A stretch of 64,000 nt of DNA. Origin: Bacteroidota bacterium. GTDB taxonomy: Bacteria > Bacteroidota > Bacteroidia > J057 > JAJTIE01. Where the stretch lies: assembly GCA_019638695.1 (NCBI GenBank), contig JAHBTG010000005.1:1-64000 (forward strand). The letters are read 5' to 3'. This document shows, piece by piece, positions 17,855-27,741 of the stretch. Below the pieces are notes generated by a model. That model did no database searches. It was not told where the DNA came from and worked only from the letters and a program-made list of their open reading frames with translations. Made by a program: the position numbers and the translations under genes. Positions within the stretch are counted from its first letter, which is position 1, and each line of letters starts with the position of its first letter.

Positions 17855-19516
17855 TTACATGCCCATACCCATGCCGCCCATGCCACCCATATCGGGCATA
17901 CCGGCACCGGCCTTGCTCTCTTCGGGCTCGTCGGTAATGACGCACTCGGTAGTGAGCAGGAGGCCGCTGATGCTGGCAGCATTCTCCAGGGCTGTGCGGG
18001 TTACTTTGGTGGGATCCAGTACACCGGCGGCTACCAGGTCTTCGTACTGCTCAGTGCGGGCATTGTAACCGAAGTTGCCTTCTCCGGCACGCACTTTCTC
18101 CAGCACCACGGCGCCTTCCAGCCCAGCGTTGGTGACGATGATGCGCAGCGGCTCTTCCAGGGAGCGGCGGACAATAGATACGCCGATACCGACATCCCCT
18201 TTGAGTAGGTCGTCATGAATGCCACCACGGCCTTTGTCCAGTGAGGAAATGCAGCGTACCAGGGCAGTGCCGCCACCGGGAACGATCCCTTCTTCCACTG
18301 CTGCGCGAGTAGCATGCAGGGCGTCTTCCACGCGGGCTTTCTTCTCTTTCATAGCCACTTCTGTGGGGGCGCCTATGTAGAGGACAGCTACGCCGCCGGC
18401 AAGCTTGGCCAGGCGCTCATTGAGCTTCTCCTTGTCATACTCGCTGGTAGTGGTCTCTATCTGGGCTTTGATCTGGGCTACGCGGCCTTTGATGTCAGCT
18501 TCTTTGCCGGCGCCGTCCACCACGGTAGTGTTGTCTTTGTCAATACTCACCTTGGCGGCAGTACCCAGCATATCCAGTGTAGTGTTCTCCAGCTTGTAGC
18601 CCTGCTCTTCGCTCACTACCATGCCTCCGGTGAGGATGGCAATGTCTTCCAGCATAGCCTTGCGACGGTCGCCAAAGCCGGGGGCTTTCACAGCGGCGAT
18701 CTTCAGGCTGCCGCGCAGCTTGTTCACTACCAGTGTGGCCAGGGCCTCGCCGTCCACATCTTCTGCGATGATCAGCAGCGGGCGGTTGGTGCGCACCACA
18801 TTCTCCAGAATGGGCAGCAGGTCCTTCATGGTAGAGATCTTCTTGTCGTAGATCAGGATATAGGGGTTATCCAGTTCCACGGTCATGGACTCGGGGTTGG
18901 TCACAAAATAGGGAGAGATGTACCCGCGGTCAAACTGCATACCTTCTACAGTCTCCAGCGTGGTTTCAATGCCTTTGGCTTCTTCCACGGTAATCACTCC
19001 GTCTTTGCCTACCTTATCCATAGCCTCGGCAATGAGCTTGCCGATCTCCTCGTCTCCGTTGGCAGAGAGGGTGGCTACCTGGGCAATCTCCTTGCTGTCC
19101 TTGATAGGTTTGCTCAGTTTCTTGAGCTCGGCTACTACAGTGCGGGTAGCTTCGTCGATACCGCGCTTCAGTTCCATGGGGTTGGCGCCGGCGGTCACGT
19201 TCTTCAGGCCTTCGCGGAAGATCGCCTGGGCCAGCACGGTAGCGGTGGTGGTACCGTCACCTGCAATGTCATTGGTTTTGGAAGCCACTTCTTTCACCAT
19301 CTGGGCGCCCATGTTTTCCACCACATCTGTCAGTTCGATCTCCTTGGCTACGGATACACCGTCCTTGGTGATGCTGGGTGCGCCAAACTTCTTGTCGATA
19401 ACTACATTGCGGCCACGGGGACCCAGGGTTACTTTCACGGCATTAGCCAGCGCATCTACGCCTTTTTTCAGTTTCTCCCGCGCTTCGCGGTCATACATGA
19501 TGATTTTACCAGCCAT
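17855..19516 (-). CDS. groEL: Chaperonin GroEL (60 kDa)
   Basis: 553 residues, the usual length. It has the canonical N-terminus ([32 protein letters not shown]), the ATP-site motif [14 protein letters not shown], the apical domain, and the C-terminal Gly-Met tail ([10 protein letters not shown]). GroEL folds cytoplasmic proteins inside its double-ring cavity with GroES. groES lies 49 nt upstream on the same strand, so the two form the standard bicistronic operon. No CIRCE operator (TTAGCACTC-N9-GAGTGCTAA) is visible upstream of groES. Confidence 0.98.
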   Translation of the reverse strand: MAGKIIMYDREAREKLKKGVDALANAVKVTLGPRGRNVVIDKKFGAPSITKDGVSVAKEIELTDVVENMGAQMVKEVASKTNDIAGDGTTTATVLAQAIFREGLKNVTAGANPMELKRGIDEATRTVVAELKKLSKPIKDSKEIAQVATLSANGDEEIGKLIAEAMDKVGKDGVITVEEAKGIETTLETVEGMQFDRGYISPYFVTNPESMTVELDNPYILIYDKKISTMKDLLPILENVVRTNRPLLIIAEDVDGEALATLVVNKLRGSLKIAAVKAPGFGDRRKAMLEDIAILTGGMVVSEEQGYKLENTTLDMLGTAAKVSIDKDNTTVVDGAGKEADIKGRVAQIKAQIETTTSEYDKEKLNERLAKLAGGVAVLYIGAPTEVAMKEKKARVEDALHATRAAVEEGIVPGGGTALVRCISSLDKGRGGIHDDLLKGDVGIGVSIVRRSLEEPLRIIVTNAGLEGAVVLEKVRAGEGNFGYNARTEQYEDLVAAGVLDPTKVTRTALENAASISGLLLTTECVITDEPEESKAGAGMPDMGGMGGMGMGM

Positions 19517-19565
19517 TTTTCTTTAGGATTTGAGTTGAGATAATGAATGAAGAATGTCGGGGGAA

Positions 19566-19841
19566 TTATACGATAGCGTACAGGTCGCTCTCCCGCATAA
19601 TGAGGTAATCTTTGCCTTCTACGCTAATTTCGGTACCGCTGTATTTGCCATAGAGCACAGCATCTCCTACTTTCACGGTAGTAGGTTCGTCTTTTTTACC
19701 GGGGCCTACAGCCACCACCGTTCCGCGCTGGGGTTTTTCCTTGGCGGTGTCTGGGATGATGATGCCACCGGCGGTTTTTTCTTCTGCAGCTGCGGGTTCT
19801 ATCACCACGCGGTCTGCCAGGGGGTTAATCTTGATTGCCAT
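19566..19841 (-). CDS. groES: Co-chaperonin GroES (10 kDa)
   Basis: 91 residues, the full length for the family. It begins [16 protein letters not shown], has the mobile loop around residues 18-35 ([19 protein letters not shown]), and then GTVVAVGPG and [15 protein letters not shown]. GroES forms the heptameric lid of the GroEL chamber. First gene of the groES-groEL operon. I found neither a CIRCE element nor a clear TAnnTTTG box in the 204 nt upstream (19842-20045), so its heat control cannot be read from the sequence. Confidence 0.98.
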   Translation of the reverse strand: MAIKINPLADRVVIEPAAAEEKTAGGIIIPDTAKEKPQRGTVVAVGPGKKDEPTTVKVGDAVLYGKYSGTEISVEGKDYLIMRESDLYAIV

Positions 19842-20033
19842 AACGTTGAACTATTGAGATTAAGGATTGGATATAGGGTATAGGCCCCTGGTCAACTCCT
19901 GTGCCAAAGCCGGAATCTGCCACAAAGCAGCCCTTCTGTCAGTATGGACTGACACGCCCGCTGCAAATATGTCAGCACACCCTGCTGCCTGTGGCATACC
20001 GGGCAAACAGGCAGTTTATGCGCAGACAACCTG

Positions 20034-20041
20034 TATGTTTG
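20034..20041 (+). promoter_or_regulatory. -7 box TATGTTTG, 4 nt from the start codon
   Basis: A perfect TAnnTTTG match 4 nt upstream of the ATG at 20046 of the frameshifted GT39-like gene. The rest of 19842-20033 shows nothing I can name. Confidence 0.55.
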
Positions 20042-20045
20042 CAGT

Positions 20046-21550
20046 ATGCAAGGGAAGTTTCGCTTACCCACGGATGCGGCGGGGATTTCCGGCCTGCTGG
20101 CCATGCTGCTGGGCATGGCACTGCTCCTCAAGGTATATACCGATAATCGCAACCTGTTCCTGGACGAGCAAAACCTGGCCAGTAATGTAGCAGAGCGGAG
20201 TTATGCGGCGCTTGCCCGGCCGCTGGACTATGAGCAGGCGGCCCCTCCGCTCTTTCTGATGGCCACCAAGCTGCTCACGCAGGCCTGGGGCATGTATGAC
20301 TGGGTGCTGCGCCTGCTGCCGCTGGTGGCCGGCCTGCTGTCCCTGGTATTGTTCCGGGCCACACTGGGCAGGCATTTCCGGGGGTTTGAGACCGCAGGGG
20401 GCCTGGTGCTGCTGGGCACGGCCCCGCTCTTTGTGCTGTATGCCACGGAGTTCAAACAGTATATGACAGATGTGCTATTTGCGGTGAGCTGCCTGTATGC
20501 CGCAGAAAAGCTACAACCCAATCTGCACTGGAAACACTGGTTACTGTGGGCGCTGCTGGGCATCGTAGGTATATGGACCAGTATGCCCGCCGTATTTATA
20601 CTGTGTGGGGTACTTGCCTATTATATGTGGCCTGTAAAGCCCATGCGCAGAGCCCATATGCGCATCCTGCTATTGGGGATTGTCTGGGTGTTGAGTTTTG
20701 CAGCCTATTGGCAGGTTTCCTTGTCTGCCTCGGCCAAATCAACCCACTTTCAGCACACACATGCAGACTTCTTGCTGGGCATGCATTGGGGCGAGACCAA
20801 ATTCCTGGGTATAATGGCGCAGACGTTTGCCGATATGTGTATGCGTTGTAAAGGCTTCCTGATGCCTGCATGCTTTGCCGGATTCTTTGCTGTGGGTAGC
20901 TGGGCATTGCTCCGGCACAGAACTGCCCTGGGAGGGTTGTTCCTGGTACCTATCGGACAACGTTACTAGCTTCCATGCTCAATGCCTATTCACTCACTGC
21001 ACGGCTGACCTTGTTTATGATGCCGCTTTACATATTCGTCTGCAGCAAGGGCGTCCGGGAAATGATAAGGATGGCTCGTAGCAGTCAGCTGCGCATACTT
21101 CCGGCACTGGCAGCACTCCTCCCGGCCACGCTCCTGGCAGCCCTAACCATAGAATACAGCGCCCTGCCATACTTTGGCAAACCCTACCCTTCCGTAGCCT
21201 TTCGCGAGGGCCTGCAGCAGTTGCAGTCCCGGGCAATTCCCGGGGACGTCATCTTCTTCTCGCAATACGGGCGCGATGCCTACCGGTATTATGGCCATCA
21301 TTATGCAGGGGCAGTGGTCTTAAACGGAGTAGACCGGGCCACGGTAAAACCCTACCAGTTTGACCGGATACCCGGCATGGCAGACAGCCTGCGGAAAGTA
21401 TATCCCGGTCAACGGATCATTCTGGTAGACTCCCATACCTGGGGAGAGGAACTCAGCCACCTGCGCAAACTCACTCACACCCTGGGTGCACGCACCCTGG
21501 CAGATACCGGTGCCACCCGGATCTATGTTTTTGAGGCTGAGGCCCCTTAA
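20046..21550 (+). pseudogene. GT39-like membrane glycosyltransferase, broken by a frameshift
   Basis: The first reading frame (20046-20969, 307 residues) encodes a GT-C/GT39-like N-terminus with LFLDEQNLASNVAERSY in loop 1 and multiple helices. It stops soon after LGGLFLVPI. The protein continues in another frame: TLLASMLNAYSLTARL from about 20957 onward, then a helix and a soluble C-terminal domain (VFFSQYGRDAYRYYGHHYAG-like region) to 21550. Restoring one missing base at about 20952-20957 would join the two parts into one protein of about 500 residues, matching the neighbouring GT39-like genes. I see no slippery heptamer. Either a real inactivating deletion or a sequencing error explains it. 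The 3' end shares TTAA (21547-21550) with the stop of the convergent ABC gene. Confidence 0.8.
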
Positions 21551-22242
21551 TGGGCGCCCGCAGACGGCGTATCCGACTCTATTGCACCGTCTCGCAGGCG
21601 GACGATACGGCGGGCATACCGGGCAATATCCTCCTCGTGGGTAACCAGGATAATGGTGTGGCCTTTGGCATGCAGGTCATCCATCAGCGCCATGATCTCA
21701 TAACTGGTTTTGGAATCCAGGTTACCGGTAGGCTCATCTGCCAACAAAATAGCCGGATCATTGATCAGCGCGCGGGCCACGGCCACCCGCTGGCGCTGCC
21801 CGCCGCTCAGCTCATTGGGTTTGTGCGCCATGCGCTCCTCCAGCCCCACAGCCCTGAGGGCCTGGGCAGCCCGCTCCGCACGTTGCCGTCGGGAAGTGCC
21901 TGCATAGACCAGCGGCAAAGCCACATTCTCCAGTGCGCTGAGCTTGGGCAGGAGGTTGAACGTCTGGAAGACAAAGCCGATCTCCTTGTTGCGTACGGTA
22001 GCCAGTTCGGCATCCTTCATCTGGCTCACGTTCTGGCCGTTGAGCCAGTACTCCCCGGTGCTGGGGCTGTCCAGGCAGCCCAGCAGGTTCATGAGCGTGC
22101 TCTTGCCCGAGCCGGACGGGCCCATGAAGGCCACGTATTCATTCCTCTCGATGACCAGGGTAATATCCCGCAAGGCGTGGATCGTCTCCGTACCCATACG
22201 AAAGGTCTTCCCGATATGATTCAGGCGAATGACTTCTGACAT
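21547..22242 (-). CDS. ABC transporter ATP-binding protein (MacB/LolD family)
   Basis: About 231 residues, a single nucleotide-binding domain. Walker A is GPSGSGKST, the Q-loop lies in [18 protein letters not shown], the signature is LSGGQRQR, Walker B is ILLADEP and the switch histidine is in [26 protein letters not shown] and PTGNLDSKT are typical of the LolD/MacB/FtsE-like group, which powers periplasm-facing export or lipoprotein release. No permease is adjacent, so its membrane partner must be encoded elsewhere. The ATG at 22242 is chosen over the upstream start at 22272 because it gives a normal N-terminus and sits 4 nt after a -7 box. Confidence 0.93.
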   Translation of the reverse strand: MSEVIRLNHIGKTFRMGTETIHALRDITLVIERNEYVAFMGPSGSGKSTLMNLLGCLDSPSTGEYWLNGQNVSQMKDAELATVRNKEIGFVFQTFNLLPKLSALENVALPLVYAGTSRRQRAERAAQALRAVGLEERMAHKPNELSGGQRQRVAVARALINDPAILLADEPTGNLDSKTSYEIMALMDDLHAKGHTIILVTHEEDIARYARRIVRLRDGAIESDTPSAGAH

Positions 22243-22246
22243 AGTG

Positions 22247-22254
22247 CAAAAATA
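22247..22254 (-). promoter_or_regulatory. -7 box TATTTTTG, 4 nt from the start codon
   Basis: CAAAAATA on the plus strand reads TATTTTTG on the minus strand, a full TAnnTTTG match, 4 nt upstream of the ABC ATPase ATG at 22242. Confidence 0.55.
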
Positions 22255-22346
22255 GGCGACAGCCGGTGCCAACTGCGCAATCTCACAGGAAAGGGCCAGC
22301 CGGGGGATGGATGGTTAACCACCCAGCCTGAGAACCGGGCCTGGCA

Positions 22347-23759
22347 TTATTTATCCTTCATGGTATTGTAGAGAGGAGAGTCCACCATTTTCTGGCGAAT
22401 AGTTTTTTCTATTTCAGGGAACTTCTGCCGGGCCTCTTCCTTGAGCAGATCCTGGGTATCTGCCCCACATTTATCTATGCAATAGAGCATATAATCAAAT
22501 GCATGCGCGTCCTTGTTTTTGCTAAAGGTTATATGCAGCCAAAAGAACTGAGCTGCCACTCCATAATTTTTGAGTTCCATAGCTATAAAAGCATAGGTAT
22601 AAAGATCCTGACTCAGCTTTTTGCTATCCTGGAAAAGATCTTTCAGCTCCAGCCGGCGAAAGGTAGTGTACGCCTGTTCACCGGTATTGGCCGTCATCTG
22701 ATAGGGATACATGGGATTGGCTTTATAGAGTTTGGGAGCCACGTCTGCCCATATTTGTTCTGTATTACTCGTTTTACCTTGCAGAGCACTTCTGGAAAGC
22801 GCCATTTCATGCCAGGCCCAGCTCATATATGGGTCCTCAATCAACACCTGGTCATACACCTTGATGGATTCAGCGTATTTACCTGCATCATGCAGCGCTA
22901 TGCCTTTTTCTACCTGTTCCTCCTGAGGGTCTCGTATGGCATCAATGTATTTGCACAAATCATTAATGACTTCTTTGGCCAGGTTTTTTTCACCGGCAGT
23001 TGCCTGCATGAGTTTCAGTTGCAGATAGGCGGCATCCAGGTTACCTTCTATAATATGACTCATAGGAAACAATACCATAATAAGGTAGTTCCTGGGGCTC
23101 ATTTCCATCATGCCACGCCAGATGCGAATATCTGCATATAGTTTTTCTATATTACCCAAATCCTCCTGGTGCTGGCGATAGTACATACCGGTACTTTGGA
23201 CTCCCTGGAATTTAGCATCTGCTGTGGACGCATTGGCCAATAGCAGGGGAGCCAGGTATTGTATACAACGGGTGCGCAAGGCTGCTTTCTTTTGAGCTAC
23301 AGTACCGTTTGAGAAAGTATTTTGCAGTTCCTGGCTGGATAGTGCCAGTTTCAACATGAGCTTTGGGCGCCCCTTATCACTACCGTTGTTAACGGTTAAC
23401 ACCAGCACAATCTCTTCATTAGCAGCCTTGGTATACACCGTCTCCAGTTGCTGCAAGTCTTTAAGCAAAGCAGCCTGGCGCTTCTCATCCATTTCGGGCA
23501 TATCCGTGGCCAGCTTATACGTGCAAGTACTTGAGGGAGTGATCTGCAGCCCTATGAGTACCTGTCCCTTGTTTTTCAATGTTTTGACATGTGCCTGGGC
23601 GGTTTCATTCACCTGCCCAAGCCAGGTGCCTACAGTTTCTGCCTCCATATTAAATCCCATCAAACCATCGGGTTGCATCAGGATAATAGTACTCTGGACA
23701 TTATCCTGGGCCCGCACCAGACCACTCATACATAGTATGGCCACAAGCAATCTTTTCAT
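22347..23759 (-). CDS. Exported TPR-containing protein of unknown function
   Basis: About 470 residues. The signal peptide is MKRLLVAILCMSGLVRAQ, cut near residue 18. The middle and C-terminal parts are helical, with one clear tetratricopeptide-like unit (KGIALHDAGKYAESIKVYDQVLIEDP) and further degenerate helices. I do not recognise the family beyond that. The ATG at 23759 is preferred to the start at 23783 because it begins the signal peptide directly. Its sequence looks more A+T-rich than most neighbours. It stands alone, between the ABC ATPase and a GT39-like gene, all on the minus strand with gaps of about 100 nt. Confidence 0.7.
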   Translation of the reverse strand: MKRLLVAILCMSGLVRAQDNVQSTIILMQPDGLMGFNMEAETVGTWLGQVNETAQAHVKTLKNKGQVLIGLQITPSSTCTYKLATDMPEMDEKRQAALLKDLQQLETVYTKAANEEIVLVLTVNNGSDKGRPKLMLKLALSSQELQNTFSNGTVAQKKAALRTRCIQYLAPLLLANASTADAKFQGVQSTGMYYRQHQEDLGNIEKLYADIRIWRGMMEMSPRNYLIMVLFPMSHIIEGNLDAAYLQLKLMQATAGEKNLAKEVINDLCKYIDAIRDPQEEQVEKGIALHDAGKYAESIKVYDQVLIEDPYMSWAWHEMALSRSALQGKTSNTEQIWADVAPKLYKANPMYPYQMTANTGEQAYTTFRRLELKDLFQDSKKLSQDLYTYAFIAMELKNYGVAAQFFWLHITFSKNKDAHAFDYMLYCIDKCGADTQDLLKEEARQKFPEIEKTIRQKMVDSPLYNTMKDK

Positions 23760-23858
23760 AGTCATATACTCTACACTCAACATCTAAAGTAACCCTAAAA
23801 CAGGAATAAATCAGGTACTGCTTCTTGTTCCCGGTAAACTAACTCATCTATGTATGGT

Positions 23859-25292
23859 TTATTCCCGTGTATCCACGACCAACAGGCGCGCGCGCCAGAT
23901 AGGCTCTTTAGGATCCTGCCAGTCGGTAAACTCCACACGTTTCAGCTGCTGCAGGGGGTATTTCTCCAGCGCAACCTCTTCAATGCCATGATCCATAGGC
24001 GCAAACCAGCTCTCCCAGACAATCAGGTTGCCGGGCTTTGTCAGGCTGCGGAAAGTAAGCGGCCGAAGGTACGGATCCTGGCGGGGGTGTGCATTGCGCA
24101 CAAAACGCAGAGCAGGCCAGTGGGTGTAGATGACCCTGCCGGGGTAATGGGTGGCCAGGTAATCATTGATTTCACGCGCAGCGGCAATCTCTTCCGGTTC
24201 CCGGAAATGGTGCCTGCGCCAGGCCATCTCATGCGGGGTAAACGGGTAGATGACCACATAGGCCGTCATTCCCCAATACAACAGCAGGCCCGCAGGCTTA
24301 TTCACCCGGCGCAGGGACCTGATAGCCTCCAGCCCGCGCAGGGCTATAAAAGCGGCCAGTGGCACCACGGAGACAAGTATACGGATCTCCCCGGCACTAC
24401 CCATGCGGCCCACGTACCAGAAGGTGGCGTGCATGGTAACGAAAGACAGGAAAACCCCATAAATCAGCAGGTACTCCGTGGTCTCCGGTACCTGGTTCAG
24501 CTTCCAGCCGTATCTTATCCAGCGATACCCACCGGCCAGGATACCCAGGATAAGCAGCGCCAGGATGGGTATCCCCAGGATATCATACAGCACCTCGTAG
24601 TAATAGGTAAAAGTACCGGAACCATACCAGTTGTGCATGTAAGGCATCTCGGTAAAGAACCAGAACGGATCCCCGTAGACCCATATCCAGCCGGCCAGCG
24701 CATACAGTACAAAGCCCAGCAGCAGCCAGGGCAGGGCCCGCCACCGGCGGACAACCACCAGGGCAAAAACCCACACGAGCAGGTAGACCATACCTTCCGT
24801 GCGCACAAAAGGCAAGAAAGACAACAAAGCTGCCGAAGCTGCGAAACGACGGGTGGCATAGCACCAGATGCTGACTGACAAGAAGGCGGCAAATACCGGC
24901 TCTGTCAAAGAAGACAGGGTAACCCGCAAAGCCAGCGGCGCCAGCAACCCCAGGGCCAGTACCAGCGGGTAGGCCGCAATCCCCCTGCGCCGGGCAATGT
25001 CTGCCATAGCCGCCAGGGCAACGAGCATACACAGGGCATTCACCATCACCACTCCTTTGAAGCCCAGCTGGGCAGGCAACACCATCATCAGCTGAAACAG
25101 GGGCTTGGCCCAGTGGTCCAGCAGCAGCTCCGGGCTGCCCCAGGCATGGCGGGCAAGCAGGTAGTGGCTAATGCTGTCGCCCATACCAAAGGTAGCTTCC
25201 GTGTGCCAGACGATCCAGCCATAAGCAACCAGCAGGCAGGCCGTCAAAGCGGCTACTACAGAATTCTCAGGGTTTTTCAGCAATTTGCGCAT
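23859..25292 (-). CDS. GT39-like/mannosyltransferase-type membrane protein
   Basis: About 477 residues with roughly ten hydrophobic helices and a C-terminal soluble domain (about 385-477). The first loop after helix 1 has the sequence TEATFGMGDSISHYLLARHAW. Next come HWAKPLFQLMMVLPAQLG, and later SLTEPVFAAFLSVSIW and VRTEGMVYL, a pattern seen in Bacteroidota GT-C-fold glycosyltransferases. The substrate is unknown. The upstream start at 25352 would run into the divergent methyltransferase gene, so the ATG at 25292 is used; a perfect -7 box lies 18 nt upstream. It is the third gene of this type within 10 kb. Confidence 0.75.
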   Translation of the reverse strand: MRKLLKNPENSVVAALTACLLVAYGWIVWHTEATFGMGDSISHYLLARHAWGSPELLLDHWAKPLFQLMMVLPAQLGFKGVVMVNALCMLVALAAMADIARRRGIAAYPLVLALGLLAPLALRVTLSSLTEPVFAAFLSVSIWCYATRRFAASAALLSFLPFVRTEGMVYLLVWVFALVVVRRWRALPWLLLGFVLYALAGWIWVYGDPFWFFTEMPYMHNWYGSGTFTYYYEVLYDILGIPILALLILGILAGGYRWIRYGWKLNQVPETTEYLLIYGVFLSFVTMHATFWYVGRMGSAGEIRILVSVVPLAAFIALRGLEAIRSLRRVNKPAGLLLYWGMTAYVVIYPFTPHEMAWRRHHFREPEEIAAAREINDYLATHYPGRVIYTHWPALRFVRNAHPRQDPYLRPLTFRSLTKPGNLIVWESWFAPMDHGIEEVALEKYPLQQLKRVEFTDWQDPKEPIWRARLLVVDTRE

Positions 25293-25310
25293 CTTCCGGC
25301 AAACAAAGGC

Positions 25311-25318
25311 CAAAGATA
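25311..25318 (-). promoter_or_regulatory. -7 box TATCTTTG of the GT39-like gene
   Basis: CAAAGATA on the plus strand reads TATCTTTG on the minus strand, matching TAnnTTTG, 18 nt upstream of the ATG at 25292. The divergent methyltransferase gene begins at 25351. Confidence 0.6.
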
Positions 25319-25350
25319 GCTGAACACGCCCATACCATACCCCACTCTCC

Positions 25351-26514
25351 ATGCATCCCTACCCTAGCGTCTTTCTCAAATCCGGCAAAGAACGGGCCGT
25401 GCTGCGCCACCACCCCTGGGTATTTTCCGGGGCTGTTTCCCGCACAGAAACGGAATCTGACGGCGCTATCGTATGCGTCTGCAACCCCTCCGGCGAGGTA
25501 TTGGGCACCGGCTGGTACAATCCCCATAGCCCGCTGCGGGTGCGGTTGTTCCACTTTGGAACAGAAGTACCCCGGGTAGATGCGGCGTACTGGCAGGCCA
25601 AGTTGGAGGCCGCCTGGCAGCTGCGGGAAACCATACTACCCCTGCACACCCCCACCAATGCCTACCGCCTGGTGCATGCCGAGGGAGACGGGCTGCCCGG
25701 CATTATCCTGGACCGCTATGCACAAGCAGCCAGCCTGCAGTTGCGCAGTGCAGGCCCGCGCGCATTACTCGGCATCGTCGTGGATTTCCTGCGCAGCAAA
25801 GGCATCACCCGTATTGCCGTGCAGGAAGCGGAAGATACCCCTCCCGCCTGGCTGGATGAGGCGCTGGACGAAGTGGTCTTTGAAGAGAACGACGTGCACT
25901 TTGCCGCCAACCCGCTGGACGGCCAGAAAACCGGCTGGTTCCTGGACCAACGGGAGAACCGGGCATTGCTGCGCCGCTACGCATCCGGCAAGTCCGTGAT
26001 CGATTGCTTCTCCTATGGCGGGGGATTTGGCCTGCATGCCCTGGCAGGCGGCGCCACGGAAGTGACCTCGGTGGATATCTCTGAGCGGGCAGTGGCCCTG
26101 TGCCAGGCCAACCACCAGCGCAACCCCAAACTTTCGGGCAAATACACCACCCGGCAGGCAGACTGCTTCCAATACCTCAGGGAGCTGCCGGCCCATGCCG
26201 CAGACATCATTGTACTGGATCCCCCGGCTTTTGCCAAAAGCGAGCGGGCGGTAGACCGCGCGGCACGGGGCTACAAAGACATTGCCTGGCTGGCGCTCAA
26301 AGCCCTGCGCCCGGGCGGGTTGCTCTTTACCTTCTCCTGCAGTCAGCATGTGGACAACTACCTCTTCCGGCAGATCGCCTTTTCTGCAGCCGTGGACGCC
26401 GGGCGCCCGGTGCAACTCCTGCACCAGCTGCACCAGCCGCCGGACCACCCCGTGAGCATCTACCACCCGGAAGGGGAATACCTCAAGGGCCTGGTGCTGC
26501 GCGCGGAAGACTAG
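25351..26514 (+). CDS. Class I SAM-dependent rRNA methyltransferase (RlmI-like)
   Basis: 387 residues with the RlmI/RlmK-type order. An N-terminal PUA domain (about 1-75; HHPWVFSGAV, GTGWYNPHSPLRVRL) is followed by an EEHEE-like region with AEGDGLPGIILDRY. The Rossmann methyltransferase domain follows from about 195: TGWFLDQRENR, then VIDCFSYGGGFGLHALAGGA (motif I) and SVDIS. The catalytic-type motif is VLDPPAFAKS, and CSQHV lies near the end. These enzymes make 5-methylcytosine in 23S rRNA; the exact base here is inferred only from similarity. The ATG at 25351 is the first in frame. Confidence 0.93.
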   Translation: MHPYPSVFLKSGKERAVLRHHPWVFSGAVSRTETESDGAIVCVCNPSGEVLGTGWYNPHSPLRVRLFHFGTEVPRVDAAYWQAKLEAAWQLRETILPLHTPTNAYRLVHAEGDGLPGIILDRYAQAASLQLRSAGPRALLGIVVDFLRSKGITRIAVQEAEDTPPAWLDEALDEVVFEENDVHFAANPLDGQKTGWFLDQRENRALLRRYASGKSVIDCFSYGGGFGLHALAGGATEVTSVDISERAVALCQANHQRNPKLSGKYTTRQADCFQYLRELPAHAADIIVLDPPAFAKSERAVDRAARGYKDIAWLALKALRPGGLLFTFSCSQHVDNYLFRQIAFSAAVDAGRPVQLLHQLHQPPDHPVSIYHPEGEYLKGLVLRAED

Positions 26515-26572
26515 GCCACCGGCACCTTTGCAGGCAATACGCCGTTATATGTGATCATTCTCCCCTTAGTTT

Positions 26573-27127
26573 ATGCGGAAAATCGTCGTAGCCATCACCG
26601 GAGCCTCCGGCAGCATCTATGCCCGGCGAATGCTGCATCAGCTGGAGCAGCTGGGCAGGCATACCCCCCTGGAAGTGGGCGTGGTGATGAGCAAGAACGC
26701 CCGGGATGTATGGGCCTTTGAGCTGGGCACAGCCCCGGAGATACCCTTCAAGGTATATGAGCGGGATGATTTCTTTGCGCCCTTTGCCAGCGGCAGCGCG
26801 CGGTATATGGATATGGTGATCATCCCCTGCAGCATGGGCACGCTGGGCCGCATAGCACACGGCATCAGCGATGACCTGGTAACCCGCGCGGCAGATGTGG
26901 TGCTCAAGGAAAGAAGAAGGCTCATTTGTGTGCTGAGAGACACTCCCCTGAGCCTTATCCACATAGATAACATGAAACGGGTAACCGAAGCGGGCGGCAT
27001 CATGCTGCCGGCGGCTCCCAGTTTCTACAGCCACCCCGGTAATTTTGACGAACTGGCGGATACGGTGGTCCACCGTGTGCTGGACCTCATGGGCTTTACC
27101 CCGGACGCCTATCGCTGGGGGCACTGA
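26573..27127 (+). CDS. ubiX: Flavin prenyltransferase UbiX
   Basis: 184 residues, normal length. The family motifs are visible: AITGASGSIYARRML at residues 7-21, then VIIPCSMGTLGRIAHGISDDL near 84-103 with RAADVVLKERR, and CVLRDTPLS. UbiX attaches a prenyl group to FMN to make the cofactor of UbiD-type decarboxylases, which act in quinone synthesis. No UbiD partner is in the window. The gene is 58 nt after the methyltransferase stop and may share its transcript. Confidence 0.95.
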   Translation: MRKIVVAITGASGSIYARRMLHQLEQLGRHTPLEVGVVMSKNARDVWAFELGTAPEIPFKVYERDDFFAPFASGSARYMDMVIIPCSMGTLGRIAHGISDDLVTRAADVVLKERRRLICVLRDTPLSLIHIDNMKRVTEAGGIMLPAAPSFYSHPGNFDELADTVVHRVLDLMGFTPDAYRWGH

Positions 27128-27190
27128 GTTTTCCACAATTCCCGGGCCCGCACACAACCGCCCGCACCGCGCCATGTGCATCTTATTCCC

Positions 27191-27221
27191 TTGGGGGCAG
27201 ACGGAGGCGCCCTTATCTTTG
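27191..27221 (+). promoter_or_regulatory. Promoter of the small lipoprotein gene
   Basis: TTG (27191-27193), a 20-nt spacer, then TATCTTTG (27214-27221). Both the -33 and -7 elements and their spacing fit the Bacteroidota primary-sigma consensus. The start codon at 27255 is 33 nt downstream of the box. This is the clearest full promoter in the window. Confidence 0.75.
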
Positions 27222-27254
27222 TTACAGATAATCCACCCAAAGAGTACACACGCC

Positions 27255-27713
27255 ATGAAAAAAGCACTCCTTTTCATCCTGCCCCTGGGGCTGATGTTTG
27301 CCGCATGCTCTGAGCAGCAAATGGATGCGGCAATGGACGACAACAATAACATGAAAGGCTCTATTACCGCAGGAGATGCTGCGGCAGATAATGCCGAGGA
27401 CATGGAAGTCACCCGGGTAAGCAAGCCCAAGTGGCAGAAACTGGCAAACTTCAACGGAAGCAAGAACCAGAAGACCAAGAGCTTCAAGGTATCCGGCGAG
27501 GAGTGGAAAGTAGAATGGGATGTAAAAGGCGGGAGCGATGAGGAATTCATCATCATCCTGAAGAACCGCCACGATAAAGATGACTCCGAGATCATCGCCA
27601 ACCAATCCGGCAAAGGCAAGGACTTTGCAGATTTCGAAGGCGGCAAAGGAGAATATTACCTGGATATCAGCGCCAAAGCGCCCTACTCCGTTACAGTAAG
27701 CGAATTCAAGTAA
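27255..27713 (+). CDS. Small exported lipoprotein, function unknown
   Basis: 152 residues. A lipoprotein signal (MKKALLFILPLGLMFAAC) ends in a lipobox with the acylated cysteine at residue 18. An acidic, Asn/Asp-rich linker (about 20-52) follows. The compact C-terminal part (about 60-152) looks like a beta sandwich: KSFKVSGEEWKVEWDVKGG, a central FIIILKN strand, then GKGEYYLDISAKAPYSVTV. Proteins of this shape are common outside the cytoplasm, but I cannot assign a function. The longer upstream reading frame from 27045 is rejected because it overlaps ubiX and lacks the signal at its start. It has its own promoter (27191-27221) and terminator (27742-27771), so it is a single-gene unit. Confidence 0.85.
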   Translation: MKKALLFILPLGLMFAACSEQQMDAAMDDNNNMKGSITAGDAAADNAEDMEVTRVSKPKWQKLANFNGSKNQKTKSFKVSGEEWKVEWDVKGGSDEEFIIILKNRHDKDDSEIIANQSGKGKDFADFEGGKGEYYLDISAKAPYSVTVSEFK

Positions 27714-27741
27714 TCTTTTAGACCATAGTTAACAGGGATTG

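Noticed and set aside
18314-19543. 409-residue plus-strand ORF
   Set aside because: Antisense shadow of groEL, which has complete family motifs on the minus strand.
19842-20045. CIRCE/HrcA operator before groES
   Set aside because: The TTAGCACTC-N9-GAGTGCTAA inverted repeat is not present.
20940-20980. Programmed ribosomal frameshift in the GT39-like gene
   Set aside because: No slippery heptamer or downstream structure at the junction, and relatives in the same window are single-frame, so deletion or sequencing error is simpler.
23850-24878. 342-residue plus-strand ORF
   Set aside because: Antisense to the GT39-like membrane gene; Gln/His/Pro-rich without any domain.
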